The position numbers and the translations under genes are program-made. Shown here one piece after another: positions 44,485-53,008 of a stretch of 64,000 nucleotides of DNA (positions are counted from its first letter, which is position 1; each line of letters starts with the position of its first letter). The DNA is from Gordonia sp. (in: high G+C Gram-positive bacteria) (lineage in GTDB: Bacteria > Actinomycetota > Actinomycetes > Mycobacteriales > Mycobacteriaceae): contig NZ_JAGQTN010000024.1 of assembly GCF_020438995.1 (NCBI RefSeq), positions 1 to 64,000 on the forward strand, given 5' to 3'. The notes below the pieces were generated by a model. It ran no database searches. It was not told the origin of the DNA and saw only the letters and a list, made by a program, of their open reading frames with translations.

Positions 44485-45720
44485 ATGGGGAACAATGCCG
44501 GAGTGGTCATCGTCGGAGCGGGACTCGGCGGGATCCGGGTGGCCGAGTCGGTACGCAGTGCCGGGTACGAGGGATCTGTCACGCTGATCGGCGCGGAGCC
44601 GCATCCACCGTACGATCGGCCGCCGCTGTCGAAGAACGTGCTCGCCGGCAAGCAGGAACGCCCGGACCTCAAGCCGGCGGAGTTCTTCGCCGACTCGTCG
44701 ATCGATCTGCGTACCGGACGGACCGTGGTTTCGGTTGATCCGCAGGCACATTCGCTGACCGTTGCCCACACCGACGATCCGGGGAACACCGAGACGGTCG
44801 CCTACGACACGCTGGTGCTGGCCACGGGCCTGACACCGCGCGCCTTCCCGGGCGCCGACGAGAGCCTCGCGGGTCTGCACACCCTGCGGACCATCGACGA
44901 CGCCCTTGGCCTGCGCACCGAGATCGACGGTGCGCGTTCGGCTGTGGTGATCGGCGCGGGCTTCATCGGCTGCGAGGTGGCCGCGACTCTGCGCGGGTAC
45001 GGCGTGCCGGTGACACTGGTGGAACCGGCACCCACACCGCTGGCCGCAGCGCTCGGCGAGCAGATCGGTGAGCTGGTGACCCGGCTGCACATCAACAACG
45101 AGGTGGACGTCCGCGCCGGCGTCGGTGTCGCCGAAATCGTCAGTGGGGGTGAGAAATCCGGGGGTTACGGCTCCGGCGACCGGGTGACTGCGGTGAAGCT
45201 CGATGACGGTACCGAACTGCCCGCCGACATCGTCGTGGTCGGTATCGGATCGATCCCGGTGACCGGCTTCCTCGACGGCTCGGGCATCGAACTCGCGGAC
45301 CGCTCGGTCGGCGGTGGCATCGCCTGCGACGCGGTGGGCAAGACCAGCGCCGACGACGTGTACGCCGTCGGTGATGTAGCTAATTGGCTTGACGGAGAGG
45401 GGAATCCGAAGCGAGTGGAGCACTGGAACCATGTCGTTGAGCAGGCCTCGGTCGTCGCCGCGACCATCACCGGCGGCGAGTCGGTGCGGGGGGCGGTGCC
45501 CTACTTCTGGAGCGATCAGTACGACGTCAAGATCCAGGTACTCGGCGAACCGCGCGCCGACGACGACGTACACATCGTCGATGACGACGGCAAGAAGTTC
45601 CTCGCCTACTACAGCCGAGACGGGATCCTGACTGCCGTCGTGGGTGCCGGTAAGGTGGCGGCGGTGATGAAGACCCGGCCGAGGCTGATGACCGAAACCC
45701 CTATCAGCGAACTGATCTGA
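44485..45720 (+). CDS. ferredoxin-reductase-type FAD/NAD(P) oxidoreductase
   Basis: The 411-residue enzyme has the FAD Rossmann motif VVIVGAGLGGIRVAESVRSA, PPYDRPPLSKNVLAG, ATGLTPRAFPGADE, a second Rossmann motif AVVIGAGFIGCEVAATLRGY, and DDVYAVGDVANWLDG near the C-terminus. This matches rhodocoxin and putidaredoxin reductases, which pass electrons from NAD(P)H to a [2Fe-2S] ferredoxin for P450s or dioxygenases. No ferredoxin or P450 gene is adjacent. ATG 44485 has AAGGAG upstream. It converges on kshB with a terminator hairpin between. Confidence 0.87.
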   Translation: MGNNAGVVIVGAGLGGIRVAESVRSAGYEGSVTLIGAEPHPPYDRPPLSKNVLAGKQERPDLKPAEFFADSSIDLRTGRTVVSVDPQAHSLTVAHTDDPGNTETVAYDTLVLATGLTPRAFPGADESLAGLHTLRTIDDALGLRTEIDGARSAVVIGAGFIGCEVAATLRGYGVPVTLVEPAPTPLAAALGEQIGELVTRLHINNEVDVRAGVGVAEIVSGGEKSGGYGSGDRVTAVKLDDGTELPADIVVVGIGSIPVTGFLDGSGIELADRSVGGGIACDAVGKTSADDVYAVGDVANWLDGEGNPKRVEHWNHVVEQASVVAATITGGESVRGAVPYFWSDQYDVKIQVLGEPRADDDVHIVDDDGKKFLAYYSRDGILTAVVGAGKVAAVMKTRPRLMTETPISELI

Positions 45721-45723
45721 GAA

Positions 45724-45765
45724 ACTGTGGTACCCACGTACTCATCGGTGCGTGGGTACCACAGT
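45724..45765. terminator. bidirectional terminator between convergent reductase genes
   Basis: Fifteen-base arms ACTGTGGTACCCACG and complement around a 12-base loop, four bases after the stop of the upstream gene and seven before the kshB stop. Confidence 0.8.
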
Positions 45766-45771
45766 CGCCGA

Positions 45772-46827
45772 TCAGAATTCGACGCGCAGCCTGTCCGACG
45801 TCGGTGTCGACTGGCAGCCCAGGATGTAGCCGTCGGCGATGTCGTCTTCATCGAGCGCGCCCGGATTGCCCATCTCGACGGTACCCTCGGTGAGAGTGCA
45901 AGCGCACGAACCGCATTCGCCTTCCAGGCAGGAGTACGGGGCGTCGAGTCCGGCGGCGAGCATAACGTCGACGAGGTTGCGCCCGCGTGGCCAGCTCAGT
46001 GTGTGGGTTTCGCCGTCGAGTTCGATGTCGACGGTCGCGGCGTCGGCCTCTTCCTCAGCGGTCGGCGCCTCGTGCGCGATGTCGGCGAACGGGTCGCCCG
46101 ACAATGACGAGTACACCTCCGAATGGACGTCGTGATGCGCGAATCCCGCTGTGGCCAAACCCTTGTGGACCGCGTCCATGAAGGGTCCGGGGCCGCACAG
46201 ATAGGCGTGGTGACCGGCGAAGGGGGAGAAGATCCGCGCCAGCGTCGGCACCGTGGGCAGCCCGGAGAGGCTTTCGAGCCAGTGGATGACGGTGAGCCGG
46301 TCGTCGTGGGCGTGGGTCAGCTCGCGCAGTTCGGCGGCGAAGATGACGTCGTTCTCGCCGCGGTTGGCGTAGAAGAACACGATCGGCCCGTTGCCGGCGG
46401 CCAGAGCGGTTTTCAGGATCGACATCACCGGCGTGACGCCGCTGCCGGCGGCGATCAGGAGCAGCGGCGCGTCGAGGTCGGCGGGGGTGAAGACCCCGCT
46501 CGGCGGTAGCGCCTCGATCTGTGATCCGATGGTGAGGTTGTCGCACACCCAGTTGGAGCCGTAGCCGTCGACGGTGCGTTTGACCGTGACCTTGGGCAGC
46601 TCTCCGGACACGGGCGAGGACGCCAGCGAGTAGCAGCGGGCGACCGAACCGGTCTCCTCGCTCGGGATGCGCAGGGTGAGGAACTGGCCCGGCTTGTACG
46701 CGGTGAACTTGTCGGCCATCGCGGCGGGGACGTCGAAGACGATCGACCGTGCGTCGGCGGTCTCGTCGACCACATCGGCTACAGTCAGGATCGCACTGCG
46801 GGAGCTGTGGGGGGTCAGGTCGGTCAT
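45772..46827 (-). CDS. kshB: 3-ketosteroid 9-alpha-hydroxylase reductase-type oxidoreductase
   Basis: A 351-residue fused reductase: FAD domain with YKPGQFLTLRIP and ARCYSLASSP, NAD domain with LLLIAAGSGVTPVMSILKTA and HAYLCGPGPFMDAV, and a C-terminal plant-type [2Fe-2S] domain with C-x4-C-x2-C in YSCLEGECGSCACTL and the last Cys in GYILGC. This layout is that of KshB, which feeds electrons to the KshA oxygenase in steroid ring breakdown. A KstR-type palindrome lies 37 bases upstream, in agreement. I start at ATG 46827 where homology begins. kshA is not in the window, as is usual. Confidence 0.87.
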   Translation of the reverse strand: MTDLTPHSSRSAILTVADVVDETADARSIVFDVPAAMADKFTAYKPGQFLTLRIPSEETGSVARCYSLASSPVSGELPKVTVKRTVDGYGSNWVCDNLTIGSQIEALPPSGVFTPADLDAPLLLIAAGSGVTPVMSILKTALAAGNGPIVFFYANRGENDVIFAAELRELTHAHDDRLTVIHWLESLSGLPTVPTLARIFSPFAGHHAYLCGPGPFMDAVHKGLATAGFAHHDVHSEVYSSLSGDPFADIAHEAPTAEEEADAATVDIELDGETHTLSWPRGRNLVDVMLAAGLDAPYSCLEGECGSCACTLTEGTVEMGNPGALDEDDIADGYILGCQSTPTSDRLRVEF

Positions 46828-46863
46828 CGATGTCTCCGCTTCGGGGTGCTGTACACCACAAAG

Positions 46864-46877
46864 TAGAACATGTTCTA
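46864..46877. promoter_or_regulatory. KstR-type operator upstream of kshB
   Basis: TAGAACATGTTCTA is a perfect palindrome that fits the KstR consensus TnnAACnnGTTnnA at every fixed position, in the promoter region of kshB. KstR controls sterol catabolism genes, including kshB, in mycobacteria and rhodococci. Confidence 0.75.
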
Positions 46878-46942
46878 GTTTTGGTCGCCAGTCCCCTTGC
46901 CTGCGGCACATGCCGGCCACGTGCTCTCGGTCCTTCCGCTGT

Positions 46943-46948
46943 TATCTT
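46943..46948 (+). promoter_or_regulatory. -10 element of the gene at 46955, leaderless
   Basis: TATCTT ends six bases before the ATG; no ribosome binding site is present. Confidence 0.4.
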
Positions 46949-46954
46949 CTACGA

Positions 46955-48067
46955 ATGGTCACCCCGACGTGGGCAGAACTCCTTCGCCGCAACCGTGCGA
47001 CCGCAGCCGACGCCATCAGCGCGACCATCCACACCGCCGGGCCGGCCGGCACCCGTGAACGTCGCCTCTGGCACGCGCCGCCGGACCTGTGGCGGATCGA
47101 GGACGCCGCCGGCAATCCGGAGCGGATCGCCGGAACGCGCTGGTGCTTCGACAGATCCGGCGAGGTGATGGTGCGCTCGGACCGTTTCGCCCGTCCCGCC
47201 GCCTCGTATTCCGGTGGTCCCGAACAATTGCTGACGCTGCACCGCGAGTGGCCCGCCCGTGTGCAGCGCACCGCGGAACTGCAGATCATCGAGGGTCGCT
47301 CGGCCACCTTCAGCACACCCGACGCTCCCGAACCCCCATACCGGCCGGCCGGGCCGATCGAGGCGGCGACGGTCCGGGGACGCACCGGGTGGACGGTGCC
47401 GTGCGTGCAGACCGCGAGCGGACTCCTGGTCGCGTGGACTTTCGACGACGAAACCGGTGTGGTCATCGGACGCGACGCCGGCGGATTCGGCGCGATCGAA
47501 CTGGCGGACCTGGTGGTCGCCGATCATTTCTCGCCGGCCGTCTTCGGATTTCACGGACGTTACGTCGACATCGCGCAGGTGCGCCGCGACGCCGAACGCG
47601 GTCTGCGCGAGGAGGACCGCTACCGCCAGGCGCGTGGCGCCGGGAACACCATCGAGCGGTATGTCGGTACATTTGCGCCGCTGCTCGTGCGGACCGACTT
47701 CTCCGATACCGCCTCGTGGGAGGCCGTCGTCGGTGTCGTCACCAGCCCGACCGCCGACGGCGACCAACCCGACGTCACGCTCATCGACAATCCGGCCTAC
47801 ACCGGTTGGACGGCAGCGCGGTTCCTCGACGTCATCGACGGTGTGCCCGACTACATCCTCATCGCGGACTCGGTGACGATGAGTCACCCGGACCTGCCTG
47901 TGGTGTTCCTGTCCACGGCCGACTCCGGTGCCGAATGGGCCGGGCGCGGCGACCGGGTTCGGGTTGCGGCCCGCTCGGTGGCGACCGTAGACGCCGTCCT
48001 GTCGATCGCCGAGCAGACCATCGCCGAACTCGCCGGTGTGGCAGGGAGCGACGGCATCTATCGGTGA
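46955..48067 (+). CDS. unrecognised protein, 370 residues
   Basis: I do not recognise this protein. It starts MVTPTWAELLRRNRATAADA, is soluble with no signal peptide or membrane helix, and has a beta-rich middle: RRLWHAPPDLWRIEDAAGNP, TRWCFDRSGEVMVRSDRF, GRTGWTVPCVQTASGLLVAW and GFHGRYVDIAQVRRDAERGL. The recurrent short beta stretches resemble a lipoprotein-carrier-like half barrel, but this is a weak impression. It is divergent from kshB, convergent with mftR, and probably leaderless. The gap to mftR is only 14 bases. Confidence 0.7.
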   Translation: MVTPTWAELLRRNRATAADAISATIHTAGPAGTRERRLWHAPPDLWRIEDAAGNPERIAGTRWCFDRSGEVMVRSDRFARPAASYSGGPEQLLTLHREWPARVQRTAELQIIEGRSATFSTPDAPEPPYRPAGPIEAATVRGRTGWTVPCVQTASGLLVAWTFDDETGVVIGRDAGGFGAIELADLVVADHFSPAVFGFHGRYVDIAQVRRDAERGLREEDRYRQARGAGNTIERYVGTFAPLLVRTDFSDTASWEAVVGVVTSPTADGDQPDVTLIDNPAYTGWTAARFLDVIDGVPDYILIADSVTMSHPDLPVVFLSTADSGAEWAGRGDRVRVAARSVATVDAVLSIAEQTIAELAGVAGSDGIYR

Positions 48068-48081
48068 ACCCGGTGGAGTGT

Positions 48082-48711
48082 TCAGTGGAGGGCTGCGACG
48101 CCCACGGCGAGCAGGTCGCTGCCGGCCTCGATCAGATCGATCAGGTCGGTGTCGGGATCGGCGAGCCACTGCTCGTATGCGGCCAGCGCCGTACCCAGGC
48201 ACAGCCAGCCGATGGTCTGCGGGAGATGTTCGTCGGCGTCGACACCGAGCCGGGCGGCGCAGAAGCCGGCGATCACCTGCCGCCAGTCCGCATACATCAG
48301 CATTGAATATGCTTGTAGCGCAGGTACTTCCAGAAGCAGCCGCAAGCGCCGGTGGTGATTGCCGAGCTCGCCGTCGGGCACCTCGTTGAATGTCACGAGG
48401 GCCTGCCGCAGGGCCTGCGCGATGGGTAGGTCGTCGGGGATCAGTGCGAGCCGTGTGCGCATCGCGTCGAGATGGGCGTCGAAATCCCCCCAGGCGATCG
48501 CGTTCTTGCTGGGGAAGTAGCGGAACAGGGTGCGCCGGGCGATGCCCGCGGCCTCGGCGATGTCGTCGACGCTGGTCTCGTCGAAGCCTTTGGCGGTGAA
48601 CAGATCGATGGCGATGGTGCTGATCTGGGAGTGCGAGGTGACCGGTCGGCGCCCGGGTTGCGGGGCCGTGTCGACCGGGTCCGGCGCACGAGTGGTCTCC
48701 CGAACGGCCAT
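48082..48711 (-). CDS. mftR: mycofactocin system TetR regulator
   Basis: The 209-residue regulator has GRRPVTSHSQISTIAIDLFT, AKGFDETSVDDIAEAAGIAR and RTLFRYFPSKNAIAWGDFDA, the TetR HTH with the FPSKN.. W sequence typical of MftR. It lies divergent from mftA, the usual arrangement, and is expected to repress the mft genes and release on binding long-chain acyl-CoA, as shown for mycobacterial MftR. ATG 48711 is chosen because GGAGGT lies at correct distance; GTG 48717 is too close to it. Confidence 0.9.
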   Translation of the reverse strand: MAVRETTRAPDPVDTAPQPGRRPVTSHSQISTIAIDLFTAKGFDETSVDDIAEAAGIARRTLFRYFPSKNAIAWGDFDAHLDAMRTRLALIPDDLPIAQALRQALVTFNEVPDGELGNHHRRLRLLLEVPALQAYSMLMYADWRQVIAGFCAARLGVDADEHLPQTIGWLCLGTALAAYEQWLADPDTDLIDLIEAGSDLLAVGVAALH

Positions 48712-48907
48712 GATCACCTCCCCGTGTCCCGGCCCTGCCTGAGATGCCCAGTGCTAGATGCCCCCTGCCCGGCGCGCTTGCCCGGCGCACCCCTCGCGCT
48801 TGGAACATCATCGTATTCCTGTGCCGCGCATAGTGGAACAGGCGCGGGCCGGGCTGTCTTTTCGGCTAGTTTCGGCCCAATGACTAGATTGATGCACCGG
48901 GTGCCAT

Positions 48908-48913
48908 TATAGT
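48908..48913 (+). promoter_or_regulatory. possible -10 of the mft operon
   Basis: TATAGT in the 243-base region between mftR and mftA, 41 bases before the mftA start. GCACC-G-GGTGC at 48894-48904 overlaps the likely -35 zone and is a candidate MftR site. No other feature is seen in 48712-48954. Confidence 0.35.
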
Positions 48914-48954
48914 ATGTCGTGATCCGCATCACTACTGATACAGGAGGATGGATC

Positions 48955-49059
48955 ATGGCAGACCAGAGCGCCAATGTGACCGAAGTGACCAGCCCGGAAC
49001 TCGTCGGCGAATCGCTCGTTGAAGAGGTGTCGATCGATGGGATGTGCGGGGTCTACTGA
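48955..49059 (+). CDS. mftA: mycofactocin precursor peptide
   Basis: A 34-residue peptide, starting MADQSANVTE and ending SIDGMCGVY, the invariant IDGMCGVY tail of MftA. The terminal Val-Tyr is the part that becomes the cofactor: MftC decarboxylates the Tyr and links it to Val, and MftE then releases the unit. ATG 48955 has AGGAGG nine bases upstream. The stop at 49057-49059 shares its last base with the mftB ATG. The gene is short and easy to miss in automated calls. Confidence 0.97.
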   Translation: MADQSANVTEVTSPELVGESLVEEVSIDGMCGVY

Positions 49060-49403
49060 TGTCGGCCCCGGCAACCGTGCCGGATTCCGGCGGCCGCGGT
49101 GACGCGGCCGCCGGGACGCCGGCGGAAACTCACGCACGCGGTTTCGATCTGGCCGCTGCCTGGGAGCTCAACCCGAAGGTCGCGCTGCGCCCCGAGCCGT
49201 TCGGCGCGCTGCTGTACCACTTCGGTACCCGCAAGCTCTCGTTTCTCAAGAACCTGACCGTCGTCGGTATCGTGCAGTCCCTCGCCGAGCAGCCCTCGGG
49301 GGAGGCCGCGCTGGCCGAACACGGCATCACCGACATCGAGCGGCCCCTCTACCTGCAGGCGCTCGGTGCGCTCGCCGACTCGGGAATGATCACCCGGCGC
49401 TGA
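49059..49403 (+). CDS. mftB: mycofactocin peptide chaperone
   Basis: A 114-residue PqqD-like protein: AWELNPKVALRPEPFGALLY, HFGTRKLSFLKNLTVVGIV and ITDIERPLYLQALGALADSG. It binds MftA and delivers it to the radical SAM enzyme MftC. The N-terminus (first 35 residues) is Ala/Gly/Pro rich and less conserved. Its ATG overlaps the mftA stop (TGATG), so the two are coupled. mftC starts 71 bases after its stop. Confidence 0.93.
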   Translation: MSAPATVPDSGGRGDAAAGTPAETHARGFDLAAAWELNPKVALRPEPFGALLYHFGTRKLSFLKNLTVVGIVQSLAEQPSGEAALAEHGITDIERPLYLQALGALADSGMITRR

Positions 49404-49474
49404 CGTCGGCGCCGTGTTCGTACTCACCCCACAAGCAGGCCCCTGCCCGTACCCCACCACCACCGGGAGATCCG

Positions 49475-50764
49475 ATGACAACACTTGAGATGCCGCCCAG
49501 CGCAGCAGATCTGGCAGCCCGGGTACGGGCGACGCCCAGGCTCGACCTACAGGCACCGCCCAAGGTCGGCCGCCTCGTCGACCAGTTCGAGAAGGGCCTC
49601 GACGCCCCCATCTGCCTCACCTGGGAGCTGACCTACGCCTGCAACCTCGCCTGCGTGCACTGCCTGTCGTCGTCGGGCAAGCGCGACCCGCGTGAGCTGT
49701 CCACCGAGCAGTGCAAGGCCATCATCGATGAGCTCGAACGTATGCAGGTGTTCTATGTGAACATCGGCGGCGGCGAGCCCACGGTGCGTTCGGACTTCTG
49801 GGAACTCGTCGACTACGCCACAAGCCACAAGGTGGGCGTCAAGTTCTCCACCAACGGACTGCGCATCGACAAGAAGGTCGCCGCCCGCCTGGCCGCGTCG
49901 GACTACGTCGACGTGCAGATCTCGCTCGATGGGGCCACCGCCGAGGTCAACGACGCCGTGCGCGGCAAGGGCTCGTTCGACATGGCGGTGCGGGCGCTGG
50001 AGAACCTGCACGAGGCCGGTTTCAAGGACGCCAAGATCTCCGTGGTGATGACCCGCCAGAACGTCTCACAGCTCGACGACTTCAAGGCTCTCGCCGACAA
50101 GTACAACGCCACGCTGCGCATCACCCGCATGCGTCCCTCCGGGCGCGGCGCCGACGTGTGGGACGACCTGCACCCGCTCCCCGAGCAGCAGCTCGACCTG
50201 TACAACTGGCTTGTCGCACACGGTGATCGGGTGTTGACCGGTGACTCGTTCTTCCACCTGTCGGCCTTCGGCGGCAGCGGGGGAGGCCTGCCCGGGCTCA
50301 ACCTGTGCGGAGCCGGCCGCGTGGTGTGCCTGATCGACCCGGTGGGCGACGTGTACGCCTGCCCGTTCGCGATCCACGAGAACTTCCTCGCCGGAAACAT
50401 CCTGTCCGACGGCGGTTTCCAGGAGATCTGGCAGCGCTCGGACCTGTTCACCGAACTGCGCGAACCACAGTCGGCCGGGGCCTGCGCCAAGTGCACCCAC
50501 TTCGACTCGTGCCGAGGTGGCTGCATGGCCGCCAAGTTCTTCACCGGCCTGCCCCTCGACGGTCCTGACCCCGAATGTGTTCAGGGCTACGGAGAATCGT
50601 TGCTGGCGGGCGAACGCAGCAAACCGACCGCCAACAAGGACCATTCGCGCGGCACCCCGCTGACGCTGATGACCCGTGGCTCCGACGGCAGCTTCACCCC
50701 GCTCGGCCGGCCGTCGAAGAGTTGCGACGAGAACCCCCTGGCCGGTTTCAGCCCCGTCGGCTGA
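49475..50764 (+). CDS. mftC: mycofactocin radical SAM maturase
   Basis: The 429-residue enzyme has the radical SAM motif ACNLACVHC with Cys56, Cys60 and Cys63, the GGE segment VNIGGGEPTVRSDFW, and a C-terminal SPASM region with Cys in NLCGAGRVVCLIDP, DVYACPFAIHE and AGACAKCTHFDSCRGGCMAA that binds two more iron-sulfur clusters. MftC oxidatively decarboxylates the last Tyr of MftA and then forms a carbon-carbon bond to Val. The length is slightly above the common 390-400 because of a C-terminal tail (RGSDGSFTPLGRPSKSCDEN). ATG 49475 follows a GGGAGA. Confidence 0.95.
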   Translation: MTTLEMPPSAADLAARVRATPRLDLQAPPKVGRLVDQFEKGLDAPICLTWELTYACNLACVHCLSSSGKRDPRELSTEQCKAIIDELERMQVFYVNIGGGEPTVRSDFWELVDYATSHKVGVKFSTNGLRIDKKVAARLAASDYVDVQISLDGATAEVNDAVRGKGSFDMAVRALENLHEAGFKDAKISVVMTRQNVSQLDDFKALADKYNATLRITRMRPSGRGADVWDDLHPLPEQQLDLYNWLVAHGDRVLTGDSFFHLSAFGGSGGGLPGLNLCGAGRVVCLIDPVGDVYACPFAIHENFLAGNILSDGGFQEIWQRSDLFTELREPQSAGACAKCTHFDSCRGGCMAAKFFTGLPLDGPDPECVQGYGESLLAGERSKPTANKDHSRGTPLTLMTRGSDGSFTPLGRPSKSCDENPLAGFSPVG

Positions 50765-50814
50765 CGCGCATTCCCTCCGACAGCAACAAGCGAAAGATCC
50801 CGAGGCGAAATTCA

Positions 50815-52026
50815 ATGGCGAACTTCAAGCTGACCAACCCGTGGGCGCGTAACCCGTGGTTCGAGACCGTTGCCGAGGCTCAGCGGCGCGCCAAGCGGCG
50901 CCTGCCCAAGTCGGTGTACTCCTCCCTGGTGGCGGGCACCCAGGGCGGCATCACCGTCAACGACAACGTCGACGCGTTCTCCGAACTCGGATTCGCCCCG
51001 CACGTCATCGGCGCCCAGGACGACCGTGACCTGTCGACGTCGGTGATGGGCGTGGATCTGCCGTTCCCGGTGATGATCTCGCCGACCGGTGTGCAGGCTG
51101 TCGACATCGACGGTGAGGTGGCGGTGGCCCGGGCGGCCGCCGCACGCGGTACCGCCATGGGCCTGTCGAGTTTCGCGAGCCATCCCATCGAGGAGGTCAC
51201 CGCGGTCAACGACAAGATCTTCTTCCAGATCTACTGGCTCGGCACCAAGGAAGAGATCCTGGCCCGGGCTGAGCGGGCGCGTGAGGCGGGCGCCAAGGGC
51301 CTGATCGTCACGACCGACTGGGTGTTCAACATCGGCCGCGACTGGGGCAGCCCGGAGATCCCGGAGAAGATGGACCTCAAGGCGCTGATCCGGCTGGCGC
51401 CCGAGGTCGCGGTCAAACCGAAGTACGCCTGGGACTGGTTCAACAAGGGCAACCTGGTCATCCCGGATCTGACCGCCCCCAACGTCTCGCACGGCAAGGG
51501 CCTGCCCGGTCCCACCTTCTTCGGCGCCTACGGCGAGTGGATGAACACCCCTTCGCCCACCTGGGAAGACCTGCAATGGCTGCGGGAGAAGTGGGGCGGG
51601 CCGTTCATGGTCAAGGGCATCACCCGCATCGATGACGCCAAGCGCGCCGTCGACATCGGCGCCACCGCCATCTCCGTCTCCAACCACGGCGGCAACAACC
51701 TCGACGGCACCCCCGCCACGATCCGCGTGCTCGGCCCCATCGCCGACGCCGTCGGCAAGGACATCGATGTGCTGCTCGACGGCGGAATCCGCCGGGGCAG
51801 CGACGTCGCCAAGGCCGTGGCGCTCGGCGCCAAGGCCGTCATGATCGGCCGCGCCTACCTGTGGGGTCTGGCCGCCAACGGCCAGACGGGCGTCGAGAAC
51901 GTCCTCGACCTGCTGCGCATGGGTCTGGACGGCGTGCTCATGGGCACCGGTCACAAGTCGGTCCACGAGCTGAGCCGGGCGGACCTGATCATTCCGGAAG
52001 GCTTCGAACGGTCTTACGGGGGGTAG
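50815..52026 (+). CDS. mftD: mycofactocin FMN-dependent dehydrogenase
   Basis: The 403-residue protein belongs to the lactate/glycolate oxidase family: ISPTGVQAVDIDGEVAVARA, SFASHPIEEVTAVNDKIFFQ, the FMN Lys in PFMVKGITRIDDAKRAV, active-site ISVSNHGGNNLDGT and the phosphate-binding LLDGGIRRGSDVAKAVALGA. MftD deaminates the released dipeptide-derived unit to give pre-mycofactocin, the redox-active core. ATG 50815 lies 50 bases after mftC. The stop is three bases before a palindromic repeat that closes this part of the cluster. Confidence 0.94.
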   Translation: MANFKLTNPWARNPWFETVAEAQRRAKRRLPKSVYSSLVAGTQGGITVNDNVDAFSELGFAPHVIGAQDDRDLSTSVMGVDLPFPVMISPTGVQAVDIDGEVAVARAAAARGTAMGLSSFASHPIEEVTAVNDKIFFQIYWLGTKEEILARAERAREAGAKGLIVTTDWVFNIGRDWGSPEIPEKMDLKALIRLAPEVAVKPKYAWDWFNKGNLVIPDLTAPNVSHGKGLPGPTFFGAYGEWMNTPSPTWEDLQWLREKWGGPFMVKGITRIDDAKRAVDIGATAISVSNHGGNNLDGTPATIRVLGPIADAVGKDIDVLLDGGIRRGSDVAKAVALGAKAVMIGRAYLWGLAANGQTGVENVLDLLRMGLDGVLMGTGHKSVHELSRADLIIPEGFERSYGG

Positions 52027-52028
52027 CC

Positions 52029-52101
52029 GTCACAAACCCCACCGCTGAGCCCCGGCGAGGAGATTATTACGATGCCGGCCCTCAGCGGTGGGGTTTGTGA
52101 C
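52029..52101. repeat. 73-bp palindromic repeat, copy B (inverted)
   Basis: Twenty-one-base arms starting GTCACAAACCCCACCGCTGA, with an inner region that is the reverse complement of the other copies (GATTATTACGATGCC). It begins two bases after the mftD stop and may end the mftA-mftD transcript. Confidence 0.85.
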
Positions 52102-52114
52102 AGCTGACCCAAAC

Positions 52115-52128
52115 TAGAACGTGTTACA
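52115..52128. promoter_or_regulatory. KstR-like operator overlapping the SDR promoter
   Basis: TAGAACGTGTTACA fits TnnAACnnGTTnnA at every fixed position. It overlaps a -10 element TACAGT (52125-52130) that lies six bases before the ATG at 52137, so the SDR transcript is probably leaderless and blocked by a bound repressor. Confidence 0.6.
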
Positions 52129-52136
52129 GTTCTGGA

Positions 52137-52949
52137 ATGGGACAGTTTGACGGCAAGGTCGTCTACATCACCGGCATCGCCCGTGGTCAGGGCCGCAATC
52201 ACGCACTCCGCTTCGCGCGTGAAGGGGCGTCGATCATCGGTCTGGACATCGCGGGACCGATCGCCGAGCACACCACCTATCCGCCCGCCACGCCGGACGA
52301 TCTGACCGAGACGGTCCGGCTCGTCGAGGAGGTCGGCGGCAAGATCCTGGCCCGGCAGGGCGACGTGCGCGACCTGGCATTCCAGCAGCAACTGGTGGCC
52401 GACGGCGTCACGCAGTTCGGCGGCCTGGACTACGTCGTGGTCAATGCGGGCGTACTCACCTGGGGTCTGAGCTGGGAGATGTCGGAGGAACAGTTCACCG
52501 ATGTCATCGACGTCAACCTCGTCGGCGCCTGGAAGACCCTGCGCGCCACCTTGCCCACCATGATCGAGGCGCGCAACGGTGGCTCGATCGTCATCGTGTC
52601 GTCGGTGGCCGGGCTCAAGGCGATGCCGGTGCAGGCCTCCTACAGCGCATCCAAGTACGGCCTGACCGGCTTGGCCCAGACGGTCGCCAAAGAGGTTGCG
52701 CCCTACCGGATCCGGGTCAACTCGCTGCATCCGTATGCGGTCAACACGCCGATGGGGGTCGGCGATGCCTCCGCCATCGAGGTGTTCGGGAATCCGAAGT
52801 TCACCCGGTTCTTCCCGTCACTGATGGACTACAACCCGATAGCCGAACCCGACGAGATCTCCGACGCCGTCCTGTACCTGTGTTCAGATTCCGCCAAATC
52901 TCTTACCGGCGTACAGCTTCCGATCGATATGGGTCACTCCAAGGTCTGA
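52137..52949 (+). CDS. mycofactocin-dependent short-chain dehydrogenase, carveol dehydrogenase type
   Basis: The 270-residue SDR starts MGQFDGKVVYITGIARGQGR and has VDVNLVGAWK (IDVNLVGAWKTL), SSVAGLKAMPVQASYSASKY with the catalytic Tyr and Lys, and RIRVNSLHPYAVNTPM. The AYA-like insert GDASAIEVFGNPKFTRFF before the C-terminus is typical of SDRs with non-exchangeable NAD that use mycofactocin to accept hydride. Its place beside mftD supports this. A KstR-like operator suggests induction by sterol or related lipid; the alcohol it oxidises is not known. Confidence 0.85.
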   Translation: MGQFDGKVVYITGIARGQGRNHALRFAREGASIIGLDIAGPIAEHTTYPPATPDDLTETVRLVEEVGGKILARQGDVRDLAFQQQLVADGVTQFGGLDYVVVNAGVLTWGLSWEMSEEQFTDVIDVNLVGAWKTLRATLPTMIEARNGGSIVIVSSVAGLKAMPVQASYSASKYGLTGLAQTVAKEVAPYRIRVNSLHPYAVNTPMGVGDASAIEVFGNPKFTRFFPSLMDYNPIAEPDEISDAVLYLCSDSAKSLTGVQLPIDMGHSKV

Positions 52950-52969
52950 CCCACCACGCAGACGGCGAC

Positions 52970-52991
52970 GGCCCTCCCGGTCGGAAGGGCC
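52970..52991. terminator. bidirectional terminator between SDR and racemase genes
   Basis: GGCCCT, ten bases, AGGGCC with outer pairing possible, in the 59-base gap between the two convergent genes. Confidence 0.65.
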
Positions 52992-53008
52992 CTCGCTGTG
53001 TCGTCGGA

